From Acorus gramineus (Eukaryota; Streptophyta; Magnoliopsida; Acorales; Acoraceae): a stretch of DNA of 64,000 bases. Location: contig JAUJYN010000075.1 of the NCBI GenBank assembly GCA_030737835.1, positions 92,058 through 156,057 of the forward strand. The letters run 5' to 3'. The notes under the pieces are model-generated. The model was not told where the DNA came from. It saw only the letters and a list, made by a program, of their open reading frames with translations, and searched no databases. This document shows positions 12,147-24,694 of this stretch, in pieces (position 1 is the first letter of the stretch; every line of letters starts with the position of its first letter). The translations under genes were made by a program, and so were the position numbers.

Positions 12147-15100
12147 GACCCCATACTTACAATCTCTGACGTAACACCTAGTTGGTGCTTTTATTTTAAT
12201 TTTTTTTAAATACTATTTCAACTCTGGAGTCTAATATGACAGCCATATATGAAGATCCTTTGAAAGGAATTGTATGTTAGTTTCATAATACTCACAAAAA
12301 CCACTAGCCCACAATACTTTCCTAACAGAAAAATCACAGACGAGACAAAGGTAGGTAAAAAAGGCAGAGACTATCAATGAAACAAAATTTTGTATCAGTC
12401 AATTTTTCTTTTGAACAATGTTTGTCATGGGACGACCATAAACAACTGTCTTGAAAAGACCCTAACCCATGAAGTCTATCAAACCACCATCACCACCCAC
12501 CCACAGCTGTTTGATGTGGGACATAGTTAGAGTATTCACCTCTGATAACTATATTGAGAGAAATAACAATCCATCCAAAATAAATACTAATTTTTTGCTT
12601 GATTGTCATTCTTATTATTTTTGTTAGAAAACATAAAAGTAATATTTTTTTGTTGTTTAATTAACAATGTACAGTATCAAATGAGGATGAGTGATAGATA
12701 AGAAATGAATAAAAATTTATAATTTTTTAAATGACAGTTATACATCTGCATAAATTATTTATATTTGGGAATAATTATGAGATGTGTGTGTATGTGATAT
12801 AATAGATGTGACATGTTTTGAGAATGTGTGTGAGTGTTAGATGAGATAAGTGTATTGTGAAATGATACGAAAATGAATTTTTATTAATTGGCATACATAA
12901 ACTCTGAAAAATAATTTTAGTACCCCCTAAAATAGTTATCGGATATCTATTTCTAGTATATTTAGACATAGCTATCGAAGTTTATTTTCCTAAAACAAAC
13001 AGTATTTTTTTCATATTCTTCTCTATTCCACCTTACTCCCAGATATGCCTTTCCATACTCCATAGTCATACATGGTGAACTAGCCTGGATCGGATGGTCT
13101 GACTACAGACTCAGCTAGCCTTGGATGATGTGACCACAGAGTCTTTCGTGGAAGGAGGAGAGACACTGTTTGGGCATGAGTATACACATATTGTCAGAAA
13201 TCAATTCCCAGACGTCTCAATATTCTTGTTGGGCAGCTTGTGCAATCTGAGTGCAAGTTGGGAATAGAATTTTGCGTTTGTGTCATAGTTATGCGAATGG
13301 TTAAGTTGGACTGACTCAAACAAATATATATATATATATATCAGAAAAATAGATGACTATTATTGGACTGAAAGAGCTGCTTGGGTGTGCGCTTGAATTA
13401 AATTGAATGCTGATCAATGATACTAAGCACGGTTTAAACACACATGTGTACATGTGGTTGTACTAAATTTGACTGGACTTTTTAGCCCCTTTTGGATAGA
13501 GAATTAAGTTATACTGTGGTTTATTACTACTCCAGTATATGTAAGAAATAAGTGATTTTTTGTTTAGTTATGTTTTAATTATTCTCGTTGAGAAACGTAA
13601 TAATAAAGTTTTTGTTGTTTGGTTAACCATGGTTAAATTGTAGATTAAATGTGAAAATAGTATAGATAAAAATATATAAAAGGTGAAAAAATGATTTAAC
13701 ATGTGTGTCCCTGGTTTATAAGAAGTGACAACAGTAGATTTGACAGTGGACCCCATTTATTCAATTAAATTGAACAACCTGAAATAACTTAATTGCAAGG
13801 GATAACAAGAATAATTATACAATTTTATGCTATTTAATTTTGACATACAATTTATTATTTATTTTAACCTTCTAAACACTCATTTTATCATTATTCTATA
13901 TTACCCTCGTTTATTCCACTTATTAATGTAGTGCACTTGTGATGCATTAATTATAACAGAATACAATCGTCCATAGCAAAAAAAAAAAAAAAAATTGCCA
14001 CATTAAATCATTCTTTGTCATCCTAACCGGACGAGGTATGGGCAAAGAGGTTGTGTATGTGGCAGGAAAATTTGTGAAAAATAGTGGGGTGCTCCCCCTC
14101 TTAGCTTTTGATAGAAACCGACCCAAAAAGAAGGCACTAAATGACTGATCAAATAAAATTTATATACTTTTTTAAAAATTCAGTGAAGTATATACATTAT
14201 TAGACAATATATATACTTCGTTAAAAGATCCATTGTTTTAAAAAACAAAACATTACACAACCCATTTTACAATCCAAAACGCAAACAATAAATTTTTTTA
14301 TTTTTTTTTAAATCATATACATCATCTAAAGAAATATGTACTTTTATAAATGAGAGGTAAATACTCTAATAAGTTGAATGATATCATTTGTAGAAAATAT
14401 GAATAAATTTTAACGAGTTATATAGGATTACAATTGAGACAATAAAAAAGACCAAAGATAGCAATGCTCTTTCAAAAAATATTATCTTAATATCCCTATC
14501 CATTTTTTTTTTACTATAATAGATATGTTTTAGAAGATGCGACCTGGATTCTGCTTATGCATATAGCATTACTCAAAATTGATGTGAAAACACAAATGAA
14601 TGCATGCATTAAAATTCCACATGACCCCAACATGATAATAATAAAAAATAAATAAAAATAATGCTTTCATGGGGGAGTAACTATCAATGAATATATGCAT
14701 CAGAATTCCACATACATGAGTCCCACCATGATTAAAATAAATAAAAATAAAAAAAAATGGAATGCTTTCGTTTATCGAGTCATTTTGGATTAATATTTTT
14801 ATACTTGCGGGACCAAACCAGACAATTTCAATTCATTTGAAAGTGAATCTATATGGCTGTATGCTTTTTCTAATTATAAGTATTCATAAGTCTAATTTGA
14901 TTCAATTAATTATTAAGTGGAGTCCAAAAGCCTACTTTTGTCAAATATTTATCGCGTGATTTTCAAAACCTAGATCCAGCAAAATCAAAAAACATGGACT
15001 GGACACACTTCTATTTAATAAAATGACAAAGTTGCCATCAAGGAATCTTGATATATAAATACATTTTTAAGCTTACAGTTTCAACACATCGTTGGTCAGG

Positions 15101-15569
15101 TTCAATGTAATTATAGTTTTTAAGGCTTTTGTCTTTGACACCTAAAAAAAAAAAAAGGCTTTTATCTTTGATTTTGACCAGTCAACCTATGGACACGTGT
15201 GTTTGACAACAATGCAAAAAAGAAAGAAAAAAAGAAGAGTTCAACGGACACAAGAGATGAAAAATGATTTTTTTATTCGAACAATATGATTGATATTCAT
15301 GAATTGATATGAAAATAAAGTTAATATATATATATATATATGTTGTGGTACGTGTGAACAGCGTATACATATTACTTATTAAATATATGCGCAATAAGAA
15401 AAGTATATATGAACTCATTAAAGCATATACATCACTTGACAATATGCATTTTTTTATCGATGTATCGACGCATATACATCAATAAAGGATATATATACGT
15501 GAACGCACAGACTGCATATTATCATTTCACTTACTATATATATTCACTTACTATATATATATATATATA
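12147..15569. other. intergenic, no gene supported
   Basis: AT-rich DNA with A/T runs, TA microsatellites (13325-13341 and about 15325-15341) and diverged short repeats (12560-12990 resembles 13557-13760, perhaps an old MITE family). The upstream part should contain distal MYB promoter sequence. No open frame with a recognisable domain. Confidence 0.5.
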
Positions 15570-15770
15570 GTGGAAAGTGATGAGGTGTGGCTGTGTAGCC
15601 GTATACCCTATCATGCGGCGATCTGGATCGTCAGATCTGTGATAAACATATCTGATGGTCCTTTTTTTTTCTTTCGAATGAGCTCACCCAGTTCACCTGA
15701 TTTAGCTGGTCAAACATAAAACCTCATTTTCCATCTTATGAGTCTCTCTCCTCTCATTCCATCACTAACT
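15570..15770 (+). mobile_element. TA-microsatellite-associated short element, copy 1
   Basis: About 200 bp between TA runs, beginning GTGGAAAGTGATGAGG and ending near CCATCACTAAC, so the ends are weakly inverted (GTGATG/CATCAC). The interior carries the family hallmark CATCATGCGG-like sequence and a stretch around CTTTCGAATGAGCTC. The same interior recurs at 22236-22424. No coding capacity. Family assignment is unknown. Confidence 0.6.
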
Positions 15771-15839
15771 ATATATATATATATATATATATAGTGGGAA
15801 GTGATGGCACTAAAAGAAAACCGGGTTTTGCTGATCGCC

Positions 15840-16145
15840 AGAGCCGTCGTTTAAAATAACAAAAGCCATCGCTATTTCTTTTACCGACGTCTGGATAAGC
15901 CGTTGCTGATCGTCGCTAATTTACCCGTTGCTAAAGGTAGTAGCGACGGCCATGGCAGTCGTTAAAAGACGATATTAACGTCATCTACAAGGTCATTAAT
16001 GAAGAATTATTTTTCATATTAGCGACGGTCGATAAGAGATATTAACGCCGTATACAAGGTCATTAACAAAGAATTATTTTTCATATTTGCGAGGGTCGAT
16101 GGCCATCGCTATTACCTTTAGTGACGGTCACGGACCGTCGCTAAT
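15840..16145. repeat. CACTA left subterminal repeats
   Basis: Several direct and inverted copies of a motif close to GCGACGGTCGAT / CCATCGCTA. The same motif recurs near the right end (21905-22215). In En/Spm elements such arrays bind the TNPA protein; that role is inferred here. Confidence 0.75.
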
Positions 16146-16404
16146 ATTGTACAAAAGAAATTTCAAAATTTTTATAACAGAGATGATACATAAGGCCCCA
16201 AGATATAGGCCCCACTCACAAACCCCATGATGTGTCATCACCTTATTGGTTAGCTTGTTGACTTTGAAAAATAGGTAAAATGACAAAATACGGATATGCC
16301 CTGCATTAAAAATATATCCCATTAACCCAAATCCCCCTTTTTATCTTATTAATCTTTCACATTAATTTTAGTTACTCTAAAATTTGCCTATTTCAAAATT
16401 CTTC

Positions 16405-16535
16405 TTGTGAATTTTCTATTTCAATTACACCAAAACTTACCTAAATTACACCAAAATTATCTAAATTATTTTTCGTCAAAATTACACCAAAATTTACCTA
16501 AATTACACCAAAATTGCCTAAATAACACCAAAAAA
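16405..16535. repeat. short tandem array, ATTACACCAAAA units
   Basis: Five or six imperfect units of roughly 20 bp built on AATTACACCAAAATT-CCTAA, inside the CACTA left arm. Low-complexity expansion; no coding significance seen. Confidence 0.7.
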
Positions 16536-16998
16536 AAATGTTCCAATTTTTTTTTATTGCATGATACGCAAGAATGTGACATTTTTAGTTTCTTCCTTCA
16601 ATAAATGTAACAAACAATTAAAGAAATGATTTATTTTTAAATTTGTGAAACCAATATAATATGTGCTAGTAAATGTTTATTTTGTTACATTTATAAATGA
16701 ATGTAACAAAAAATAGTATATGAGTTGAAACATTCATGAACTTTAATCATGAATGTAACAATTAGTTGTTTTGGTTTTGTTACATTTATGTGATTATAAC
16801 TGTTACAGAATGTACAAGTGTTGAATAAATGTAAATGTAACAATCTTATGATTGTATAACTGTGCTGTATAAATGGAACAGTATCTTCAATGTAGCAGAT
16901 TCCTCTACAAAAACAAATAAAAAAATTGTGTGTCTACGACTATTTAGATTGTAATATGAAAAATGTAACACTTTCACAACAATACACCTGTCGTTGAC

Positions 16999-17160
16999 TG
17001 TTACATTTACAAATGTATAAATCATTACATGTATGCGATTGACTGTTACATTTACAAATGTAACAAATATAAATAATTGTGTGTCTACGATTGAATGTTA
17101 CATTTACGAATGTAACAAAAATATATATTTACGTTAACTGTTACATTTACAAATGTAACA
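16999..17160. repeat. cluster of 22-bp palindromes
   Basis: Four units start at 16999 (one arm degenerate), 17044, 17096 and 17139. Each has 10-bp arms TGTTACATTT / AAATGTAACA around a 2-bp centre. Spacing is 43-52 bp. Looser copies of the half-site are scattered from about 16680. Confidence 0.85.
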
Positions 17161-18639
17161 CAGATTTGAAAAATGACTATTTACGTTGTCAACAATGTAG
17201 CAGTAGCATCAAGCAAACTACCACGTATAAAATGTAACAATATCTAGTGTTACATTTAGATATTGAGACAAAAACAAATCAAAACCGTGAAAAATGACAT
17301 TCAATCCATTAAAAAAATCATGTTTAAACATTTAAAACATAAAACAAAACACAATTTGATTACGAATCCAATAATATCAAACCTGATCGGAGAGACATTG
17401 ATGTGAGATTCAAATAAAAAAAAAAAACAGCTTTTGTGCCTTCCAAAACCTCAAAAGTATAATTTTTGATCTAATCCTACGTGTTTTTCATAAACAAAAT
17501 CGATTATGAAATTCAAACATCGATTGGTGTCGCTAATCGATTATCATAATCGATTAATGGTGAAGAAATTGAGGATTAAAAATAGAAGATCTGCTCCCAC
17601 GTGTTCTTCATAAGCAAAATCAGTTCTGAATTCAATCATCGATTGGTATTGATGCGTGATTTTCATAATGAATTAATGGTGAAGAAATACAGGATTTTCA
17701 TAATTGATGATATTCCACAATCATAGGGATGCATCAAAACCGTCACACACATTTTAAGGAAGTTATCAAGTAAAGAACATAATGGGTAATGTCTTATTGC
17801 CACCTCATGGGGCCTGTAATGGAGCCTATGAGTTGGGGCTTAAATAACATTATTATTTTATAAACGGCTGGAATCAAGAATAACGACGGTCAATGGCCGT
17901 CGCTATTGCCTTATATATAATGTTTGACAAAAATATATAATTACACAATTGGCATTCAAAAAATCTTGATTTCAGTAAACAGTTAAATAACATTATATTA
18001 CATAAATTTCATTAAAATTTACACTGTCATCACTAATTACAAGAATATATACATATGGACTAAAGCGAAGATATGAGAACAAACACACATCAATTGTTGA
18101 ATGAAAACTTGCATCATGAGTCTTGCAAAAAGAAATACAATCGTTAAGTTATTAATAAATAAATTACAATAAAACAATAAACCAAATTCATAAATATTAT
18201 GTGAAACATTTCTAAGTTTACTATATATCCAACTTTATCATATTACTTACTAGTCACAACAGCAAAACCTTTTTCTAAGGGGTTTTTATTGTCATTCAAC
18301 TCCTATCTCACTAACTTTGACCATCATATTTTTAAGTCACTTCACTTTTGTTGGCTTAAAACCTCCATCTTCATAAAAACTCTTCAGATGTCATATAATA
18401 AAACCATGTAAACTCATTGAAAATTCAAATCATAAACCAAGTTCAAGCAAAATCCAGGACAGATAGGAGTAAACTAAGTTCAAGTAAAATCCATCATCAA
18501 GCAAAATACAAGTAGATGCCACATTTGATCACAAACTAGAATCATTATATTAAATTTGAAATGTGAACTGATTAAGCATTTCGTATAATGAATATGTACA
18601 AGAATGAATATTCATAAATGCAAGAAAAATTAAAAAATC

Positions 18640-20132
18640 GTACCTCATTGTGTGGATCAGGCATGATCTGATGCATATATTTCTACATCTGCTCCATGGT
18701 TCTCTTCATTTCTTACATTTCTTGTTCATGCAACCTCTCTCTTTCACGTAAGCTCTCCATTTCAGAACGCATATCTTCAAGTTGAGAATAGGCCGCAACA
18801 TAACTGCCTTGTGATTGACTCGATGATGGTCCAAATACTGAAGTAGGCGTTGGACCTAATCCAAAACCGCAGACTCGTTCATGTCTCTTTGGCCCCATAA
18901 CAGAAGTGTATATGTCATCACTAACAGTGGAGCCAGACTCCTGTGTCGAGGCCAGTTCGCTAAAGCGATTATGTTAAAAAATAACATAAATTACTTTGAA
19001 TATAGTTTAATCATTGTTAAGTTTAAACAATAATTACGTACCAATATTTCAGCAGATTTATCTGATGGAGACCCATCTTTCTTGGTATGGGTACGAGCAA
19101 AAAGCTCTGCTCGTGTAGGTACACTATCATCTATTCTTGATCTTATCTATTGTCACAACATAAATTAATAGATAAACATTATTAAAGAGTTAACTAGAAA
19201 ATAAGACAAACATGAAGATAGTCACCTCCTCCTCTCTGTAACAAGCAAAACTTTTTGTCCCCCCACAATGTTTAATAAATTGTTTATTCTGATTTTGACT
19301 ATTTTTTGCAGCTATTTCCTACATGATGTTAGTATTAATATCAACAATAGAGTAATATCACAACAGAATTTAAAAATATTATAATTACTAAATAAAACCC
19401 TTACTTGTGCCTCAGGACTACTCCAATATTGCACAAGCCAAGTCCAGTCACTATCAAAAATACTAGGGGTGGTTTAGCCAATCTTTGAGCATCAATATCA
19501 AATGGCTTATAATAATTTTCTTACAAATCATTTTTCCACTCTTGGTATTTGGATGCCATTGATTGGAGAACCCATTTTTTCCTCTCCTCCCCTATATCAA
19601 CTGATTCCTAAAACAAAAAAAGAAGAAATGCATTGTTCCATTAAATACATCCATTAATATAATTGAAACTAATAAATAAATATGATTGAAATAATGGTTT
19701 TCACCTGAATTATCTTCCACAGTCTTTCTTTTGCCGATGCAGGTATGTCAGCCCATTTTTTATATTGTAAAGGGACATGACTATTTCTAACAGTCGTTCC
19801 CAACAAAGTAGTAAAATGATCGCTAGTCGGTTGCCCATGTTAATTCCAATCAACGTGCAATTTATCTCCCTGTGGTAAAATTATGCCCCTTGTTGGGCCC
19901 CTCCTTCTCACGCTAGTAGAACCTATAAGAAACATTAGACACAAACACACTTAAAATTTAATGTCATGTACAAGTCAATATTTAATAACAAAATTGTATC
20001 TAACTTTAAAATCATACCTACACTACTAGAATCCCCAGCAGACTGCCCAGGGAAAGCATGATCACCCACATCATGTGCTCTCTCCGGTGTCAATCCAGTT
20101 GGTTGTTTTGAAGATCATGATCGAGGCGCCAT
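18640..20132 (-). pseudogene. CACTA second-gene remnant (Ptta/En/Spm transposase_24)
   Basis: From ATG at 20132 the minus strand reads, over several exon-like blocks, a protein typical of the second gene of plant CACTA elements. It has a GPTRG motif and VPLQYKKWADIP (about 19730-19920), then EERKKWVLQSMASKYQEWKN (19510-19600). Next is KNSQNQNKQFIKHCGGTKSF (about 19240-19310), followed by PTRAELFARTHTKKDGSP (19070-19140). It ends in a Glu/Arg-rich coiled-coil-like tail (18640-18900). These belong to the transposase_24 family. At least two in-frame stops break it (a TGA five codons in, and a TAA after the VDWN block). It follows the TNP2 remnant on the same strand, the normal gene order. Confidence 0.75.
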
Positions 20133-20316
20133 GTACTTTATAAATAATAAAATAATAATAAAAATACTCAAACACTATAAGATGTAATGTACAAGGTATA
20201 ATAATGAATCATGGATAGTGAGAAAAACAGACATAAAAGTTTATACATGTATAATAAAAGCATCAACAACTTGATCATGAATTTATTAGCACAAAAAATT
20301 CTAAAGAAAAAAATTA

Positions 20317-21010
20317 TGCATCTACAAGTTCTCCTGCAATGTATTCCCTATTCCAAGATACAATATCATCAATATTAGACTCTTGGAGCGTCTCTGGTTC
20401 ACTCAACTGGAATGCTTCATCTTCTACATCCATAGCACATCAACAATTCATAGCATAGTTCTTTGGTAATTTTTCACCTTCTGGAAATGCACTTTTCAAC
20501 AAATAACCTATCAAAGGACTTGTTGCTCCATCCATTCAGACACTCCAAATGTAACAACTGGACAATAAAAGAAAGCTTTGAAAATGTAGTACAACCTGAA
20601 TACAATTCAGTCTCAGCCTCTTTCGACAACTCATAAAACTTTTGTGCTTCACAATTTGGCTCATGGGAGCTATTCTCATTCAATTCATTATCATCCCTAT
20701 CACCCAAATCATGTATTCCAAACGTATCATGTAGCATTCCCTGAATTTCATCACCCTCATTGGAGGTTTCATCGCTGCTATATTCACCTGAAAATTTTTC
20801 TCCATGAAGATACCAAGTAGTGTAGTTCAGTAATATTCCATTCCATAATAAATCTCCATGAACATCATCACGTTCCTTATGGAATACATTTCGACAATCC
20901 TTACACAGGCATTGAATTTTGTTTCCAAATGGTGATCGTGTAAATAAAAAATCTAAAAATTGAATGACTCCATTCATATATTTGATCCGAGAAAAAACAA
21001 ATCCCAACAA
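20317..21010 (-). pseudogene. CACTA transposase (TNP2) remnant, core deleted
   Basis: The 178-residue frame (21010-20474) begins inside a transposase-associated domain, seen as YMNGVIQFLDF, then the Cys pairs in CLCKDCRNVF and YTTWYLHGE. It passes into the start of the TNP2 transposase: MLHDTFGI, then KFYELSKEAETELYSGC and FSKLSF...HLECLNGWSNKSF. A frameshift near 20474-20490 moves it to another frame that continues as AFPEGEKLPKNYAMNC. The catalytic body is missing: within about 30 codons it runs into what looks like the protein's C-terminal tail (SWNREY, about 20330-20370). Full TNP2 proteins are several times longer, so this is an internally deleted, inactive copy. Confidence 0.75.
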
Positions 21011-21904
21011 TAAGAATTCACATGATGAACCTTCTTTTATTTTGGCCTCAAATGATGGTTGGTTGTTTGTAAACTTGGATCATTACATTATCATCAACTC
21101 ATACATTATGCAAATACATGACAATATTAAATTAGAAACAATATCATAGGGCATGTGCATTGTGTTATCAAATGGATATTTTATTTGTTCTAGTACTATG
21201 ATAATCAGATGCTTACTAATGTTAATATTACCATTTTGTGTCTACTTCCATCTCCACCATTAATATCATCACCAAAGTTTTGGTTTATAATTAACATCTT
21301 CTTAAATTGATTCTGGTAATCAATCAGTGTCTCAACAGGCCAATCTAGTCCCTCCATTGAAAACCATGGAATACATTGACAATGGCACTTAAGACCACAA
21401 TTCATAGAACAATTAACCCATAAAAAAATAGAAAAAACAAGACCTAGATGAAATCCCACAAATTAGATCCCAAAATTAATTTTAATAAATCAGCCAAAAA
21501 TCACCATGAAAAAAAAACCCAAACAAGGGACAAACCACAAAAGAATTAATCCATAAAAAGAATACCCAAATGAAATCCAGATCAGAAATCATAGAATAAA
21601 ACTTAAAAAATGAGGACCACTAACCTAACAATCCTCAAAGTTGATCGGAGAAGAAGATTGGGCAATGGTTCGGGTGGCGGATCGGGCGAGGCAGGGATGA
21701 TCCGGGACGACAGTTGTTGCGGCGGATCAGGCGAGCCAGGGGTCGACTGGGGTGAGGCGGCGGCGGATCTGAGCGAGGCGGCGGCCGATCAGGGTGAGGC
21801 GCCGGCGGATCGGGCGAGGCAAGGAACGAGCGGATTGGGTGAGGCAGGGGTTAGGGTTAAAAAATAAAAACAATCAAGGTAATTTTTTTTTCTTAACTCA
21901 CACT

Positions 21905-22215
21905 ATTAGCGACGGTCGAGATTTGGCTGTCGCTATTGGTGGTATCAAAGACGGCCTAACCCATCAGTATTGTTGAAACGGAATCACTTTAAGTAAATGG
22001 CAGCCCTACAGCGACGGTCGAGATCTGGCCGTCGCTAAAGATAGTTTTGGAAACGTTTTTGGCCGTCTCTAATCCCCAACCCCGTATGGTGGAGTTATTC
22101 TGAGAGGCTTTTAGCGACGGCCGGTATGTGGCCGTAGGTAATACTCCTTAATCTTAAAATTCAGTTTCTAGATTCATATTAGCGACGGTGTTTCTTCTGG
22201 CCATCGGTAATAGGC
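21905..22215. repeat. CACTA right subterminal repeats
   Basis: Multiple copies of TTAGCGACGG(T/C)CG and its complement, matching the left-end array. They support 15808-22235 as one element. Confidence 0.8.
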
Positions 22216-22424
22216 ATCGCTAAATACTCTTTTTCGGGTGCGACTGTGCTGCCGTGTACCCCATCATGCAGCCGAAGATCTGGATTATCAATTTGTGAAA
22301 AACATATCTAACAGTCCTTTTTTTTTCTTTCGAATGAGCTCTCCCTGTTTACCTACTTTAGCTGGTCAAACATATAACCTCATTTTTCACCTTTTGAGTC
22401 TCTCTTCCCCCATTTCATCACTCT

Positions 22425-23952
22425 CAAAACTAAAAAAAAAAAAGGTGTCAGACACCTCAAGAGGAAGAGACGGAGCGCAATCGTCCCTGCTATAGATACC
22501 CCAATTTTGACCGTCCAAAGAGACGAAAAATACTTTAAGTAACATTTAGAAATGGCCACATTTGAAAACTATAAAGAAAACTCCCTTAGAAACTAAAACT
22601 GGAAACCCTAATCCAACACTTAGAAGTTTCCAAAACCTGGACAGGGGCGGCTATTTCCAACTAGCCGCCCCCCACTGGGGGGCTATTTTTAACTAGTTGC
22701 CCCCTAGCCGACCACAAACCGCTTCCCTTTGATGGAACATAAAACAGCATTTAATGTTGGGCCGCTATTTTTAACTAGTTGGCCCCCTAGCCGACCACAA
22801 ACCGCTTCCCTTTGACGGGACATAAAACAGCATTTAATGTTGATGATTGTGGCGGTTTGTTACCTTTAGCCGCCTCCTCGATTAAACCCTAGTAACCGAC
22901 CCAAGCCACCGCTTGTTAGAGATGAGACGTTTATCAAGCCATCATAGGGGCGGCTACTTGAGAGTAACCACCCCTTACTGAACTAGCCACCCCCCTCCTG
23001 GACAATGTCAGAAGAACAAAGATCTAATGGGGGTCAAATCAAACACCCTATTATCCATTTTTGATCTATTGTCCATTGGATATTCCTCTGCCTCTTTCTT
23101 ATTGTAAATAGAGGGGGTCCAAAAAATTTCTAAAAGACATCCAATAATCCCCCGATTCAAATCAACACATACATTTCATTCCCAAGCCATACTCACAAGC
23201 CCATAGCCCTCCCCCTACTTGAAACCCTAAAGAGAAAGAGGGAGAGAAGACCCATTTCCAAATCAAATCTACACTCCAAAAACCCTCTCCAAAACCCAGG
23301 TTAAACCTAGCTTAACCCCTGCCAAACCCTAACCCATTTCCAACCCAGATTTTGCCCAAATAGAACCAGACACCAGGCGGCTAACCCTAACTAGCCGTCC
23401 CCTATTAGGCAGCTAATTCCCACTAGCCGGCCCCCACCTACACCCTGACTTTCTAAACATCCCTTTGTCAAGTCTCAAAGCAGAAAAGGATTCATGTTTT
23501 TCACCTCTGTGTGCGGCATGCCCGTATCTCAGAGCGGAGACTCCACAAACTCCCCCACGAAGGCGATCAAATCCAACCTAAACTTTTCCTGCTTTTCAAG
23601 AAAGCAGGTGGCGATCACAACTACCCCTCCTGAATTCTCCTGAGGAGCTGTCGGGCGCCTCAGCAAGGAACCAAACCCCATTTCCCCTTTCGAGAGACGA
23701 TCCGACCGAGCCTGCCAAGGCACGCACCGGATCCGAATCCCTGAAGAACCCCCACACACGCACGCTGCGCCGAAGAAAAAGGCGCTTTTGGAGACCCTCC
23801 AAAAAACAACACCGACACCTGCGCGCGATCACCTCTGGTGATCCCCACGCCTCCCCATGCTCGACCACATCGGTGAGCCCAACTCCGGCCATTGCTTGCT
23901 CGGCCGCCTTCATTTTTTCATATCTGATTGTTTATATGTTTGATTTCATCAT
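22425..23952. other. GC-richer repeat region, possible LTR/leader remnant
   Basis: The region opens near 22491 with TATAGATACCCCAATTTTGACC-like text, resembling LTR starts of Ty3/gypsy Tat-type elements as I remember them. It continues with CCGCC-rich leader-like sequence and AAACCCTAA stretches. No matching second LTR, primer site or pol frame was found, so the assignment is tentative. Frames on both strands at 23529-23913 show no recognisable domain. Confidence 0.3.
22682..22845. repeat. tandem duplication, 82-bp unit
   Basis: GCTATTTTTAACTAGTTG starts at 22682 and again at 22764. Each copy runs through AAACAGCATTTAATGTTG with only a few differences. Confidence 0.9.
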
Positions 23953-24130
23953 ATCTAGGGTTTATTTTTCAGATTTATTTTCAAATCTAGCTTTTTTTTT
24001 ATTTGTTTGTAGATTTAAGTTTTTTTTCACATTTAGGGTTTGTTTTTCAGATTTATTGATCAACCTAGCTTTTTTTCATGATTTGTTTCCTGGATTTATT
24101 GCTTTGGTTGGTTTTATTTTCAGATTTTTT
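23953..24130 (+). repeat. left arm of a long inverted repeat
   Basis: This T-rich stretch, starting ATCTAGGGTTTATTTTTCAG, matches the reverse complement of 27761-27950 over about 180 bp with scattered differences. The arms lie about 3.6 kb apart. They could be terminal repeats of a Mutator-like or foldback element, or two opposed copies of one gene's leader intron. Confidence 0.8.
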
Positions 24131-24694
24131 GTATATGAAAAAAATCCTCCCATGCTGGTGATGGGCTTCTGCAAAATCAATCTTTTTGGGGTTTATTGAA
24201 TTTTTTTATTGAATTTCGTGATTTGGGTCTTCTTGGGAATTTGATTTCATTATCAACTGGTTTTTTTTTCTTTTGTTTGCAAGTGATGCTCTAAAGATCA
24301 TAGGGAATGAGGCTTTTGAAGGTGTTGAGTCAAGTGGGTTTGTCTTGTTTTAATATTTGAGTTGTGTATTTTGATTTCTTTTTTCGTTTGGTCTTGACTG
24401 TGTTTGACTGGTGAGGCTGATTTTGTGCCTTTTAAATTTTTTTTGTAGATTTTCTTTCTTTGATATCATTGTTGCACTAAATTTTTGTTATCAATTGAAG
24501 TTTGAGAGCAGCTAAGCTTATTATTTACTTGAGAGGAGCAAAGATTAGATGAATAGCATTCTTTAAAACCCATATCTAAATCAAAGTTTATGATATATAT
24601 TGTTAAGCAGACCTCCTGGGTTCTCAATTGTCTCAACTTGCATTTTTTGAAAATTTAACCAAGAACAGATAATATACAATTTGTTTTTGTGTGA
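24131..24694. other. AT-rich spacer, no gene supported
   Basis: T-rich, intron-like DNA between the left inverted-repeat arm and the putative solo LTR. Nothing recognisable was seen. Confidence 0.4.

Larger units (their letters stand above)
15808..22235 (-). mobile_element. CACTA (En/Spm) DNA transposon, about 6.4 kb, decayed
   Basis: The left end CACTAAAAGAAAACCGGG is a plant CACTA terminus. Subterminal copies of an AGCGACGG-type motif in both orientations lie at 15840-16145, 17875-17915 and 21905-22215, as expected for En/Spm-type elements. Inside, on the minus strand, are remnants of both usual genes: a TNP2-type transposase and a Ptta/En/Spm (transposase_24) protein. Both carry stops or deletions, so the element cannot mobilise itself. 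The right end stops at TACTCTTTTTC without a clean complementary CACTA end, so its last bases and the 3-bp target copy seem lost or mutated. Confidence 0.85.
15794..22424 (+). mobile_element. same short element, copy 2, split by a CACTA insertion
   Basis: The left piece (15794-15807, GTGGGAAGTGATGG) follows a TA run exactly as copy 1 does. The right piece (22236-22424) resumes with GGTGCGACTGTG and runs through the interior shared with copy 1. Joining the flanks gives the GATGGGGTGCGAC start seen at 58760 and 29531. The CACTA element therefore inserted into an existing copy. Confidence 0.7.
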